A stretch of 64,000 nt of DNA from SB15 sp964639245 (GTDB lineage Bacteria > Chloroflexota > Anaerolineae > Aggregatilineales > J027). The DNA is taken from positions 1 to 64,000 of the forward strand of contig CAZXCU010000017.1 of the NCBI GenBank assembly GCA_964639245.1. The letters run 5' to 3'. The first letter of the stretch is position 1. Every line of letters begins with the position of its first letter. Positions 1 through 7,917 of this stretch are shown piece by piece. A program made the position numbers and the translations under genes. Under the pieces are notes generated by a model that did not search any database, was not told the DNA's origin, and saw only the letters and a program-made list of their open reading frames with translations.

Positions 1-975
1 GATGATGACTCCGTACAAGTCGGTGTTTAACAGGGAAAGCATCGTATCCAAGCCGTTTTCGCCCACCACCTCAATATCGATAATATCCCCGGCGGCTGCC
101 TCAAAACTGTAATATTCAGACTGCCCCGTCACGAGCGAACTTTCCACCGTTTCGCCGTAGGCAATCGGCGCGGCAACAATCTCCCCGATGGTCACAGTGT
201 AAGTGGCAGAACCGGGCATAAACTCAGTATTGTAAAACAGCAGTTTATAATCGCCCGTTAGATTCAGCGGCCCCATCGTGACCGCCCCGTTGTAACCACT
301 TGCCGAAATCACCTCCCGCCCATTGGAATCGAGTAACAAAAAGAAGGGATAAGCGGCAGTGGTTTTGGCGGAAAATACAATCGCGTTTCCTTCGGTGGCA
401 GTCAAAGAAAAAACGACCGCGCTCTGTTCCAGACTCAATTCGCCTTCAAGCGGTTCGTTCAAGGTAGCGGGGCGGGTCTCTACTTCGCTGATCGTCAGGG
501 TATAGGGACGGTCATAGGGGGTGGGATAATCGGCATAAATTTGGAGTTCATAGGTATCGGTATAGGGCAAAACATACACACCGATGGTTCCGTTCGCAGT
601 CGTGGCGTAAAATTCACGGTAGGAGAGGCGCTGCGTGAAATCCACTACAGCGATACGCGGCGCATATGTTGCTGGCGCATCCCGCCATTCCAATTTCAAA
701 TTTAAGGCTTGTCCGGCAACACCGTTAAAAGTATAGCCCACGAAGGTTTCATTTCCCCGCATAATGCCCTCATACGATTGTCCCAAATCGAGGGGAATAT
801 ATTGTAAGGGTGCGGGAACGCTGGGGTAATACAGCGGCGGATAGGTTGGGGCAGGATAATACGGCGCGGTTGAAATCGGAGTCGGGCTGGGAACAGGGGT
901 TTGCGCCCCGGCGACCACCGCAAAAATCGGCAAAAACAACAGACCAAGCAGCAACAAGACAATTTTTCGGGTCAT
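1..975 (-). CDS. Secreted protein with PPC-like beta-sandwich repeats (3' end outside window)
   Basis: An open frame runs from an ATG at 975 to the window edge (325 codons, no stop). It starts with a typical signal peptide (basic MTRK, a leucine-rich core, cleavage near AGAQ at residue 24), then a Pro/Tyr-rich linker. Two or more beta-rich units follow, with phrases such as YTFNGVAGQALNLKLEW, YTLTISEVE and YSFEAAAGDIIDIEV that resemble bacterial pre-peptidase C-terminal (PPC) domains. These domains are common in exported proteins, where they act as accessory or binding modules; no catalytic domain is visible. GAAAGGA lies 8 bases before the ATG and supports the start. A TATACT hexamer at 999-1004 (minus) is a likely -10. 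The role is unknown and the domain call is by pattern only. Confidence 0.7.
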   Translation of the reverse strand, partial: MTRKIVLLLLGLLFLPIFAVVAGAQTPVPSPTPISTAPYYPAPTYPPLYYPSVPAPLQYIPLDLGQSYEGIMRGNETFVGYTFNGVAGQALNLKLEWRDAPATYAPRIAVVDFTQRLSYREFYATTANGTIGVYVLPYTDTYELQIYADYPTPYDRPYTLTISEVETRPATLNEPLEGELSLEQSAVVFSLTATEGNAIVFSAKTTAAYPFFLLLDSNGREVISASGYNGAVTMGPLNLTGDYKLLFYNTEFMPGSATYTVTIGEIVAAPIAYGETVESSLVTGQSEYYSFEAAAGDIIDIEVVGENGLDTMLSLLNTDLYGVII

Positions 976-1098
976 GTTTTTTATTCCTTTCTGCTTTCAG
1001 TATAGGGCTGCCGCGTTTGCCAAGTTAGGCGTTCCTACACCGCTTGCCTGACTTCATCAGAAGCACACAATCTTCATCACTTTGTAATGTCTGCGCTC

Positions 1099-1129
1099 TT
1101 GACTCTCTCGTAACGGTAGACTTGATACT
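1099..1129 (+). promoter_or_regulatory. MerR-type promoter/operator with 19-bp spacer
   Basis: TTGACT (1099-1104) and GATACT (1124-1129) are separated by 19 bp. MerR-family activators act on such overlong spacers by untwisting DNA. The spacer carries an imperfect palindrome at 1104-1120 (13 of 17 positions symmetric, core CGTAACG), similar to operators of TipA-like multidrug MerR regulators. It lies 20 bp upstream of the MerR start codon, so autoregulation of the MerR-propeller operon is inferred. Confidence 0.7.
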
Positions 1130-1148
1130 GGTTGCAAGGAAAAGCATC

Positions 1149-2009
1149 ATGTTCAAAATCGGTGAATTTGCCCGTTTAGCGAAAGTTTCCATACGGCTGC
1201 TACGCCACTACGACGACATTGGCCTGCTCAAGCCCGCGCTGGTGGATTCGGATTCCAACTACCGTTATTATGCCGTTGACCAACTACCCACCCTGCATCG
1301 GATTCTCGCGCTGAAAGAATTAGGGTTGTCGCTGGAAGAGATCAAAAAACTGCTGGAAGCGCATTTATCGGCGAGCGAACTGCGCGGGATGCTCCTGCTC
1401 AAACAAGCCGAACTCCGTCAGCGTGTGCGGGAGGAACAACAGCGCCTTGACCGTGTAGAAGAACGCCTCAAGCTCATTCACTCCGCCGATGTCAGCCATT
1501 TGCCGGAAGTCATCCTCAAAAGTCAGTCCGCCCTCCCAATGATTTCCGTCAAAGGATATGTGGCGGTGAATACCTCACCTGCGCCGTTTTTCCGCGATAC
1601 CTACCAGATGCTAAAAAAACATCCACTTTGGGCTTCGGTACAGGCCATGCTTGGGGTTTATCACTGCGGTTTTGGTCAGGAACGCGAAATCACCCACCGC
1701 ACCGGGCAGCGTTTAATGGAAGCGGTCTATGTGTTGGATAAGCCGATACAGGCGGAAATTCACTACAAGGAAGGGCGCTGTTTTGAAAGCGGCTTTTTGC
1801 CCGCCTATCCGACCCTTGCCTCCGCGATTCATCAGGGCGCAGACCGCACCCGCCATCTGGGATTCCAGGCGCTGTTTCAATGGATGGAATTGAACGGCTA
1901 CCAACGGATTGCCCCGTCACAGGAAATTTATCTCTATCGGAACTGCCAAGAAAACCATTTGACCGAGATGCAAATTCCTATCGAAAAAGTTCACAAGGAG
2001 AGTTTATGA
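1149..2009 (+). CDS. MerR family transcriptional regulator with GyrI-like effector domain
   Basis: This 286-residue regulator has an N-terminal winged helix typical of MerR proteins (MFKIGEFARLAKVSIRLLRHY, then LLKP and YRYY), a coiled-coil dimerisation helix around residues 75-120, and a C-terminal region (from about residue 130) that looks like a GyrI/AraC-type effector-binding fold. This is the BmrR/TipA-like arrangement, in which a small hydrophobic ligand induces activation. The ATG at 1149 is preferred over an in-frame ATG at 1044 because the MerR fold begins there, AAGGA precedes it, and the operator lies upstream at 1099-1129. The stop overlaps the next ATG (ATGA), so the downstream propeller gene is translationally coupled. 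The ligand is unknown. Confidence 0.88.
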   Translation: MFKIGEFARLAKVSIRLLRHYDDIGLLKPALVDSDSNYRYYAVDQLPTLHRILALKELGLSLEEIKKLLEAHLSASELRGMLLLKQAELRQRVREEQQRLDRVEERLKLIHSADVSHLPEVILKSQSALPMISVKGYVAVNTSPAPFFRDTYQMLKKHPLWASVQAMLGVYHCGFGQEREITHRTGQRLMEAVYVLDKPIQAEIHYKEGRCFESGFLPAYPTLASAIHQGADRTRHLGFQALFQWMELNGYQRIAPSQEIYLYRNCQENHLTEMQIPIEKVHKESL

Positions 2010-3028
2010 AAGCGCTACGAATTTTTATTTTGCTGGTCATGCTGGGGGTGATGGTCAACACAGGAACAAGCCAAGAAGCGGACAACGAGCCGTTGTTCAC
2101 GCTGCAAACCGAAGAACCCGCCGTGCTGCCGGGCAGAGGGCGCGATTGGGATGGCAAATATACCGACCCCGGCGCAGTGTTTTATCATGATGGGCAGTTC
2201 CATATGTTCCGTAACGGGTTTCGGGGATGGGTTGCGCCTGTCCAAATCGGCTATCTGACCTCCCCGGATGGCATCACATGGACGGAAGTGACCGAAGACC
2301 CCGTATTAACCACCGATGAAGTCCCCTTTGCGGGAACAGCCGCCCTCGCCTCCACTGCGTTTGTCGAGGCAGATGGCACATGGGTACTCTATTTTTACAC
2401 ATGGGAATCGTACTCATCAGCGAATTCCTCCGGCACGATTGGTCGCGCCACCGCCGATAACCCGCTTGGCCCTTGGACGGTGCATCCCGAACCGCTTTTA
2501 ACACCCGGCAGCGCGGGCAGTTGGGACGATGCCCAGCTTACCTCCCCTAAAATCACCCGCACAGAGGAAGGCTATTGGATGTACTACACAGGCTTTCATT
2601 CGGAAATGAATTTTTCGGGCCAGATCGGTTTGGCTTTTTCCGAAGACGGCCTGACATGGACAAAATATGATGACCCTGCCACGACTGACCCACTTTTGGC
2701 GGAAAGCGACCCCGTTCTGGCAGGCGAAGAAAATGTCATCCTCAACCAATCCAATGTTTTTCAGACTGACAATGGGTGGGTGATGCTGTATCGCAGCGTG
2801 GGCAGTGACCGCCAGATGACTATCAATTATGCGACCAGCGCCGATGGCATTGTCTGGACTCCTTCGGAAAACAATCCTATCTGGGAAAAAAATACCATCC
2901 CGCGCAGCAGCGGTTTCTGGTTCACCGATGCCGTGCTGCACGACAACACCTACTATCTGTATATCGAAGGGGCATATCGCGCCGGAACAGCGATTTTTGT
3001 CGCCACACACGAAGGCAATTTAGAGTAA
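2006..3028 (+). CDS. Secreted GH43-like five-bladed beta-propeller protein
   Basis: The protein has 340 residues. Residues 1-22 form a signal peptide (MKALRIFILLVMLGVMVN). The rest contains repeated blade motifs of the GH43/GH32/GH62 superfamily: YTDPGAVFYHDGQFHMFRNG, IGYLTSPDGITW, APFAGT-like strands, LTSPKITRTEEGYWMYYTG, IGLAFSEDGLTW and YATSADGIVWTP. The DP in YTDPGAVF matches the position of the base aspartate in GH43, but the acid Glu cannot be assigned confidently. AAGGAG lies 5 bp before the ATG, and the ATG overlaps the MerR stop. A MerR regulator driving a single exported glycan-acting or glycan-binding protein is unusual. The substrate is unknown; it may be a non-catalytic sugar-binding propeller. 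Confidence 0.75.
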   Translation: MKALRIFILLVMLGVMVNTGTSQEADNEPLFTLQTEEPAVLPGRGRDWDGKYTDPGAVFYHDGQFHMFRNGFRGWVAPVQIGYLTSPDGITWTEVTEDPVLTTDEVPFAGTAALASTAFVEADGTWVLYFYTWESYSSANSSGTIGRATADNPLGPWTVHPEPLLTPGSAGSWDDAQLTSPKITRTEEGYWMYYTGFHSEMNFSGQIGLAFSEDGLTWTKYDDPATTDPLLAESDPVLAGEENVILNQSNVFQTDNGWVMLYRSVGSDRQMTINYATSADGIVWTPSENNPIWEKNTIPRSSGFWFTDAVLHDNTYYLYIEGAYRAGTAIFVATHEGNLE

Positions 3029-3038
3029 AAGGAATCTT

Positions 3039-3065
3039 GAACGCTGGGAAGGTTTCTCAGCGTTC
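3039..3065 (+). terminator. Hairpin between convergent genes
   Basis: GAACGCTG (3039-3046) pairs with CAGCGTTC (3058-3065) in the short gap between the convergent propeller and Uma2 genes. On the plus strand a run of seven T follows after a few bases. It slightly overlaps the Uma2 3' end. It could be a bidirectional terminator, but the T run is displaced. Confidence 0.4.
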
Positions 3066-3692
3066 CTCAATCATTTTTTTGCCAAGTTCGACAGCCTCAA
3101 ACAAACCGGGGACAGGCTCTTGAAAGAGGTTGCTCACAGCGAAATGAAAGCGGGGCAAAACGCTGCTATGATACACGCCCTTTTCATCCAATTTCTGACG
3201 GACATACAATTGATGCTCGTCTAAAACATAAAAAAAGGCTTCATTAAACTCGCCATCAATAATCCAATATTCCTGTATCCCCACCGCTTCATACATTTTG
3301 AATTTTTCAACACGGTCACGGTGTTCACTTTCGGGCGACATGACCTCAATCACCAAATCGGCAGCACCCGCTATTTGACTCCCTTGCAAACGCGCCATAT
3401 TTTCCTTTTTTAACACCAGCACATCCGCAATTGGCCCTTTGGTTTTGCCTTCATACACAAAACGCATCACAATCGAATCACTGAAGACCTGTCCTTCACC
3501 CGTCAATCGGAGATAGGCTTCCAATAAATTGGCTAAAAATCGCAATATCAGATTGTGGCGCGGGCTGCTAGGGGGCAATTCAATCACCTTTCCATCATCA
3601 AATTCAATTTTTCCATCACCAAAACCCCGTAAAAATGTGTCAAAATCCACATTTTCTGCAAGGATTTTTTCCCCGGTATAAATCACTGCCAT
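3057..3692 (-). CDS. Uma2 family (DUF820) PD-(D/E)XK nuclease-fold protein, second of tandem pair
   Basis: This 211-residue protein shows the Uma2 pattern in order: an N-terminal segment with FDDGKVIELPP, PRHNLILRFLANLLEAYL, a probable catalytic aspartate in IADVLVLKKENM, GAADLVIEVMSPES with the catalytic glutamate, DRVEKFKMYEAVGIQEYWIID, and C-terminal beta strands. Uma2 proteins are numerous in cyanobacteria and Chloroflexota and share a restriction-endonuclease fold. Their biological function is unknown; mobile or defence roles have been suggested. The gene begins one base after the stop of the upstream Uma2 gene (3694-4329), so the two form an operon and probably arose by tandem duplication. 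Confidence 0.85.
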   Translation of the reverse strand: MAVIYTGEKILAENVDFDTFLRGFGDGKIEFDDGKVIELPPSSPRHNLILRFLANLLEAYLRLTGEGQVFSDSIVMRFVYEGKTKGPIADVLVLKKENMARLQGSQIAGAADLVIEVMSPESEHRDRVEKFKMYEAVGIQEYWIIDGEFNEAFFYVLDEHQLYVRQKLDEKGVYHSSVLPRFHFAVSNLFQEPVPGLFEAVELGKKMIEER

Positions 3693-3693
3693 C

Positions 3694-4329
3694 TTATTTC
3701 ACTCCCAAAATCTCATTGGCTAATCGAACAGCTTCACGCGGGTCTGGCAGAGGTGATTGAAATAAAATCGCGGGTTTTAGCTGAATACGCGGCAGCACCA
3801 AACTATGATAGACTCCGTTGTCGTCCGTTGGCTGGCGATGATATTTTTTATCGTCACCCAAATGATAAAACAGCGTTTCTTGGTAAAGGGGGTCAAGAAT
3901 CCAATATTCTCTCACCCCCGCTTGTTCGTACATCTGATATTTATCCACTCGATCACGTGCCTCGCTCTCTAAAGACACCACTTCAATCACCAAATCGGCT
4001 GCACCGTCCAGATAGGTTTCGGTCAGGTGCTTCAAATTTGCCGATGTGACAATCATAATGTCGGGTTCGGGAGCGCGAATTTTGCCGTCAATCAGCATTT
4101 TCATCGAAAATTTGTCATGCCGAATCTCACCTTCCCCTGTTGTAGCAAGATAGTAGCTAAAAAAAATATACAAAAAGCCAGTTATTTTGTCATGTGTACC
4201 CGTCACCGGAGACAAAGCAATCACCCTTCCATCCTCATATTCGACGTTTTGACCGTCGTATTCGCGCAAATACGTTTCAAAATCCACATTTTCCGCGATG
4301 ATTCGTTCACCTGTCTGAATTGTTGCCAT
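3694..4329 (-). CDS. Uma2 family (DUF820) PD-(D/E)XK nuclease-fold protein, first of tandem pair
   Basis: This gene also encodes 211 residues, the same length as its neighbour. Motifs: MATIQTGERIIAENVDFETY, YEDGRVIALSPVTGTHDKI, APEPDIMIV (putative catalytic Asp), GAADLVIEVVSLES (putative Glu), DRVDKYQMYEQAGVREYWILD. The ATG at 4329 is chosen over ATGs at 4335 and 4344 because GGAGG sits 8 bases before it and only 2 bases before the 4335 ATG. Transcription probably starts at the TATACT at 4349-4354. Function is unknown beyond the nuclease fold. Confidence 0.85.
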   Translation of the reverse strand: MATIQTGERIIAENVDFETYLREYDGQNVEYEDGRVIALSPVTGTHDKITGFLYIFFSYYLATTGEGEIRHDKFSMKMLIDGKIRAPEPDIMIVTSANLKHLTETYLDGAADLVIEVVSLESEARDRVDKYQMYEQAGVREYWILDPLYQETLFYHLGDDKKYHRQPTDDNGVYHSLVLPRIQLKPAILFQSPLPDPREAVRLANEILGVK

Positions 4330-4348
4330 GCACATGACCTCCAAGTTT

Positions 4349-4357
4349 AGTATAACA
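4349..4357 (-). promoter_or_regulatory. Extended -10 element for the Uma2 pair
   Basis: On the minus strand TGTTATACT contains a TGn extended -10 followed by TATACT, about 20 bases before the 4329 start codon. No clear -35 is seen. It abuts the T-tract of the terminator of the ATPase gene, so the two units are tightly packed. Confidence 0.45.
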
Positions 4358-4381
4358 AAAAAGGCGGCCTTGTGAGCCGCC
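4357..4381 (-). terminator. Rho-independent terminator of the metal ATPase gene
   Basis: On the minus strand a GGCGGC/GCCGCC stem with a 7-base loop is followed directly by six T. It lies about 30 bases after the ATPase stop codon. Confidence 0.8.
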
Positions 4382-4409
4382 CCCGTCCTCTATGTGGAGA
4401 AAAACATGC

Positions 4410-6350
4410 CTAGTGACCGCGCCAGACCAGCAGTCGCAGCCCATTTAGTACCACAATAATCGTGCTGCCTTCATGCCCCACCACCCCCAACGGCAACGGC
4501 AAATTGACCATCGGCAGCAGCGCGGCAATGACCAAGGCAACAATTACACCCATGCTAAAGGTCAGATTTTGCGCCACGACCCGCCGCGCCCGTTTGCTCA
4601 AATTAATCGCGTAGGAGATTTTCATGAGGTCATCGGCCATCAGCACGACATCCGCTGTTTCCAGCGCCACATCCGTTCCCGCCGCGCCCATCGCAATCCC
4701 GATTTGGGCAGTTGCCAGCGCGGGTGCATCATTCACCCCGTCGCCAACCATCGCCACAATGCCATACTCCGCCTCAAGTTTGTGCAGCACTGCGACTTTT
4801 TGCTCTGGCAGCAGTTCAGCATGAAATTCGGTGAGACCGACTTCCTGTGCAATCCGTGACGCGGTACGCTGATTATCACCGGTCAGCATGACCACATGCT
4901 CAATGCCGGAATCGCGCAGTTTTTGAATCGCTTCGCGGGCTTCGGGGCGCACCTTGTCCGCCACCGCCACCAATCCGAGCCATTTTTCGGCATATACCAG
5001 CAGTGTGGTTTTGCCGCCATTTTCCAATTCCGCCTGTTTTTCCAGCAACTCGGACGGCACACTCAGACCATTGTCGCGCATGAGTTGTTCTGTACCAACC
5101 CACACGGTTTGCCCATCCAGCAGCGCCGAAATGCCCCGCCCGGGAATGGCTTTAAAATGAGCAGGTTCGCGCAACGTCATATTTTCCGCACGGGCTTTTT
5201 CCAGAATCGCTTCGGCAATGGGATGTTCAGAAGGGCTTTCGACACACGCCAGCGTCGAAAATAATTCGGATTCGCTGACTCCAGCCGCAGGCACAATATC
5301 TGTCACACTGGGTTTGCCGTAGGTAATCGTGCCGGTTTTGTCAAACGCAATCGCTTTGAGCGTTCCCATCTGTTCGAGATAGGTGCCGCCCTTATACAAA
5401 ATGCCTTTACGGGCAGCGTTGGCAATCGCGGAAAGGATACTCGCGGGGGTACTAATCACCAGCGCACATGGCGAAGCCACCACCAGCAGCACCATCGAGC
5501 GATAAAAATTGTCCGTAAAATTCACATTCAAAAGCAGAGGCGGCAGGAAAATCATCAGCAGCACGCTAAAAATAACCACTTTGGCGTAGCGCTGTTCAAA
5601 GCGGTCAAGTCGACGCTGGGTATTAGAATGACGTTCCTGAGCATCTTCGACCAGTTTGATAATCCGTGCCAGCGTGCTTTCCGATGCCAACTTGGTAACA
5701 GCAATATCGAGCGTGCCATGTTCATTGACCGTTCCAGCAAATACCGTGTCCCCGATTTGCTTGGTCACGGGCATCGATTCCCCCGTAATCGTCGCCTGAT
5801 TAACGCTGCTGTGACCGTTGATAACCTTGCCATCGGCGGGAATCCTGTCGCCGGGACGCAGCACCACCACATCCCCGATTTTCAAATTTTCTATGGCGAC
5901 GGTGACCAATTCGCCGTTTTTGCGTACCAGCGCTTCATCGGGGCGCAAATCCAGCAAGGATTTAATCGCGCTGCGGCTGCGTTCCATCGCGTAGGCTTGC
6001 AGCACATTCGAGAGGCTGAACAAAAACAGCAGAGTCGCGCCTTCGTGCCATTCTCCCACCGCCGCCGCCCCAACTGCCGAAGCAACCATCAGCAAATCGA
6101 CATCAATTTCACCTTCGCGCAGGCTTTCCAGCCCCGCCTGTGTTGCGTACCATCCCCCCGCCAGATAGCTTATAATGTTCAACAGCATCACAAGTTCGGC
6201 GGGCGCATCCAAGAGCGATTCCGCCGCAAGGCTGGTAATCAGCGTAACGAGCGTCACCGCCACCAGAATCGGTTCAAGCTGCTCACGGGTGGGCAGCGCT
6301 AGGAAGGGTTTAGGATGTTTCATAGGAGTAAGCCTAACTTGCTGCGCCAT
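4410..6350 (-). CDS. P1B-4-type heavy-metal-translocating ATPase (Co/Zn/Fe exporter type)
   Basis: This is a 646-residue P-type ATPase lacking an N-terminal metal-binding domain. Visible motifs: TGES (189-192) in the actuator domain, SPC (293-295) in the ion-binding helix, the phosphorylation site DKTGT (337-341), SEHPIAEA in the nucleotide domain, and GDGVNDAPAL in the hinge. The last membrane helix has HEGSTIIVVLNGLRLL. SPC in place of CPC plus HEGS/T in the final helix marks the P1B-4 (CoaT/CtpD-like) subgroup, which exports Co, Zn or Fe. About six membrane segments are apparent, as expected for that subgroup. GAGG lies 7-8 bases before the ATG at 6350. It is divergent from the JAMM gene across 65 bp. 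Metal specificity is inferred, not proven. Confidence 0.9.
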   Translation of the reverse strand: MAQQVRLTPMKHPKPFLALPTREQLEPILVAVTLVTLITSLAAESLLDAPAELVMLLNIISYLAGGWYATQAGLESLREGEIDVDLLMVASAVGAAAVGEWHEGATLLFLFSLSNVLQAYAMERSRSAIKSLLDLRPDEALVRKNGELVTVAIENLKIGDVVVLRPGDRIPADGKVINGHSSVNQATITGESMPVTKQIGDTVFAGTVNEHGTLDIAVTKLASESTLARIIKLVEDAQERHSNTQRRLDRFEQRYAKVVIFSVLLMIFLPPLLLNVNFTDNFYRSMVLLVVASPCALVISTPASILSAIANAARKGILYKGGTYLEQMGTLKAIAFDKTGTITYGKPSVTDIVPAAGVSESELFSTLACVESPSEHPIAEAILEKARAENMTLREPAHFKAIPGRGISALLDGQTVWVGTEQLMRDNGLSVPSELLEKQAELENGGKTTLLVYAEKWLGLVAVADKVRPEAREAIQKLRDSGIEHVVMLTGDNQRTASRIAQEVGLTEFHAELLPEQKVAVLHKLEAEYGIVAMVGDGVNDAPALATAQIGIAMGAAGTDVALETADVVLMADDLMKISYAINLSKRARRVVAQNLTFSMGVIVALVIAALLPMVNLPLPLGVVGHEGSTIIVVLNGLRLLVWRGH

Positions 6351-6388
6351 AATTTAACCTCAGTTAATTTTTATCTTGCTATCTGTAG

Positions 6389-6397
6389 AGTATAGCA
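6389..6397 (-). promoter_or_regulatory. Extended -10 (TGC-TATACT) for the metal ATPase
   Basis: TGCTATACT on the minus strand, about 40 bases upstream of the ATPase ATG. It belongs to the recurrent GC-TATRMT element seen before several genes in this window. Confidence 0.5.
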
Positions 6398-6415
6398 AAA
6401 ACTCAGGTTTTTCAC

Positions 6416-6823
6416 ATGCAAACCACACTCAAAATATCAGACATTCATCAGAAATTGATTTTGGAACACATTCAAACCCACCCAACCCTCGAAGTATGTG
6501 GGCTGTTAGGGGGAATCTGGCAGGGAAAAACCGCGATTGTGCATAAGGTGGTGCCGATTGAAAATATCTCCCCGACCCCTGAAATCCGTTATGCGATGAA
6601 TCCGCAGCAGCAAATTCAAACCATGCTGGCGTTTGATAAACAGGGGTGGCAAATTGTAGGGATTTACCACAGCCATCCGAACGGCACAGCCACGCCTTCC
6701 CCCGCCGATATTCGAGAAGCCTATTATTTAGACGCGGTGTATGTGATTGGTCTTCCGAATGGGGAACTCAAGGCATGGCAGATTGTTGGAAGGGAAACAA
6801 AAGGAGTGCAAATAATTTATTAA
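6416..6823 (+). CDS. JAMM/Mov34 family zinc metallopeptidase (single JAB domain)
   Basis: The 135-residue protein is a bare JAB1/MPN domain. The zinc/catalytic signature is complete: Glu26 in LEVCGLLGG, then H85-S-H87 in GIYHSHPNG, Ser95 and Asp98 (HxHx7SxxD). Bacterial single-domain JAMM proteins include Mec+ enzymes that cleave sulfur-carrier protein adducts in cysteine synthesis, and deubiquitinase-like enzymes of small ubiquitin-fold systems. No ubiquitin-like or E1-like gene is adjacent, so the substrate is open. Its stop overlaps the convergent stop of the AT-rich 6820-7260 gene (TTAA). Confidence 0.88.
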   Translation: MQTTLKISDIHQKLILEHIQTHPTLEVCGLLGGIWQGKTAIVHKVVPIENISPTPEIRYAMNPQQQIQTMLAFDKQGWQIVGIYHSHPNGTATPSPADIREAYYLDAVYVIGLPNGELKAWQIVGRETKGVQIIY

Positions 6824-7260
6824 TCAACCGAATTATCTGTTTCAGTTTTTTGGTTATTTTTTGCTAAAAATGATTTTTCATCTTCCAATATCAAATCTTT
6901 GTAGACTTGCTCCACAGTTACACAATCACGAATAGCATAGAGGATAGCAAGTTTGGCGGGGTCACTCATGGAATCAAACCGACGTTCTAATTCTTTATCT
7001 TCAAATTCATAAATTTTCTGACAATCCACATAAGAATCGTAACGAAGAATTTTATGCTCATTAGCTTGAATAACTGCCTCGCAAACCAGCAAATGAGGCT
7101 TATTTAGAATATAATTTGAAATTCTCGTATTAATAAAAAAGCCCATCGGGTTTTTATCTATGTAAACTATGACTACATATTTATCTTTGGGCTGAGGTTT
7201 GGCGTGACGGCAATTAGGCGCAAAATAGATATGCCACAGTTTTATATCGCTTCGGTTCAT
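6820..7260 (-). CDS. Small protein downstream of Panacea antitoxin gene; candidate toxin
   Basis: This 146-residue soluble protein is not securely recognised. Its N-terminal 100 residues are beta-rich: LWHIYFAPNC, KDKYVVIVYID, GFFINTRIS, HLLVCEAVIQ, then RYDSYVDCQKIYEF. The strand order and the DSYVDC phrase recall SH3-barrel MazF/PemK-like or related modules. The C-terminal part is helical and acidic. It starts 9 bases after the stop of the Panacea-domain gene, in the same orientation, and both genes are AT-rich relative to neighbours, so they were probably acquired together. By analogy with Panacea toxin-antitoxin operons this is the candidate toxin. Catalytic residues are not assigned. Confidence 0.6.
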   Translation of the reverse strand: MNRSDIKLWHIYFAPNCRHAKPQPKDKYVVIVYIDKNPMGFFINTRISNYILNKPHLLVCEAVIQANEHKILRYDSYVDCQKIYEFEDKELERRFDSMSDPAKLAILYAIRDCVTVEQVYKDLILEDEKSFLAKNNQKTETDNSVD

Positions 7261-7269
7261 TAAAATTAC

Positions 7270-7791
7270 CTAATCATGTTGATGATGAAGATGGTCTAAG
7301 AGTTCTTCGCCATCATCAAACAATTCTATAATACTTTCGACGCTGATAATCTGACTTGCTTTATTGCCGCGTGCATCCCATGCTTGCAACCAAGCCGCAT
7401 CATGGCTATCTTGAGTGCGTTTCCAAAATGGAACATCCTTATAAATGGTAATGATTTGATCTAAACATTGAATATCCGAAGGACTTAGTTTTTCTAACTG
7501 AGCTTCTCGCAAAGGAATAATCCGACGCTCATTCTCTACTTTAAAACCATATGCGGTTGTCGTAGCAGCCTCTTTTAATAAGTCATAAATATTCGTAGGA
7601 ACAGGGCCGTGTTTCATAGCATAATACGTTTCGCCACAAATAAACCGTCCATACATTTCTAAACTGGTTTTATCAGCAAAATAAAGTATTTTACTAATAC
7701 TGTGAAAGGTTGGCTGAGGGGTTTTTTGGGCAATGTAAATAACAACCTCAATCGCCTTGCCCAAATCAAATTCAAAACGTATTTTTTCCAT
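7270..7791 (-). CDS. Panacea-domain (DUF4065, SocA-like) protein, probable antitoxin
   Basis: The 173-residue protein carries the hallmark of the Panacea domain: FHSISKILYFADKTSLEMYG, GETYYAMKHGPVPTNIYDLLK, then a C-terminal stretch with LSPSDIQCLDQIITIY and HDAAWLQAWD. This domain (as in SocA) is known as a widespread antitoxin module that pairs with many unrelated toxins. The gene precedes a small gene (6820-7260) in a two-gene operon, matching PanA-toxin order. It is AT-rich, like its partner, which suggests horizontal gain. An upstream TATAAT at 7891-7896 (minus) could serve it. Confidence 0.82.
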   Translation of the reverse strand: MEKIRFEFDLGKAIEVVIYIAQKTPQPTFHSISKILYFADKTSLEMYGRFICGETYYAMKHGPVPTNIYDLLKEAATTTAYGFKVENERRIIPLREAQLEKLSPSDIQCLDQIITIYKDVPFWKRTQDSHDAAWLQAWDARGNKASQIISVESIIELFDDGEELLDHLHHQHD

Positions 7792-7890
7792 CCCTTAGCT
7801 CCTATAATTAATCAAGTGATAGAACAAATATTCTAATATACCCTATATGAGCTGTCAATCTTTTCAATCTCCATGATTCCTATATGATAG

Positions 7891-7899
7891 ATTATAGCG
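7891..7899 (-). promoter_or_regulatory. Putative -10 (CGC-TATAAT) for the Panacea operon
   Basis: CGCTATAAT on the minus strand about 100 bases upstream of the 7791 ATG. A second minus-strand candidate (TATATT) lies nearer the gene. The same AT-rich stretch could hold the promoter of the divergent methyltransferase gene. No -35 is clear. Confidence 0.35.
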
Positions 7900-7917
7900 A
7901 AAAGGCACAATTTAATC

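Noticed and set aside
1044..1148. Upstream in-frame ATG extending the MerR protein by 35 residues
   Set aside because: It would place the operator and promoter inside the coding region, and the MerR fold begins exactly at the 1149 ATG.
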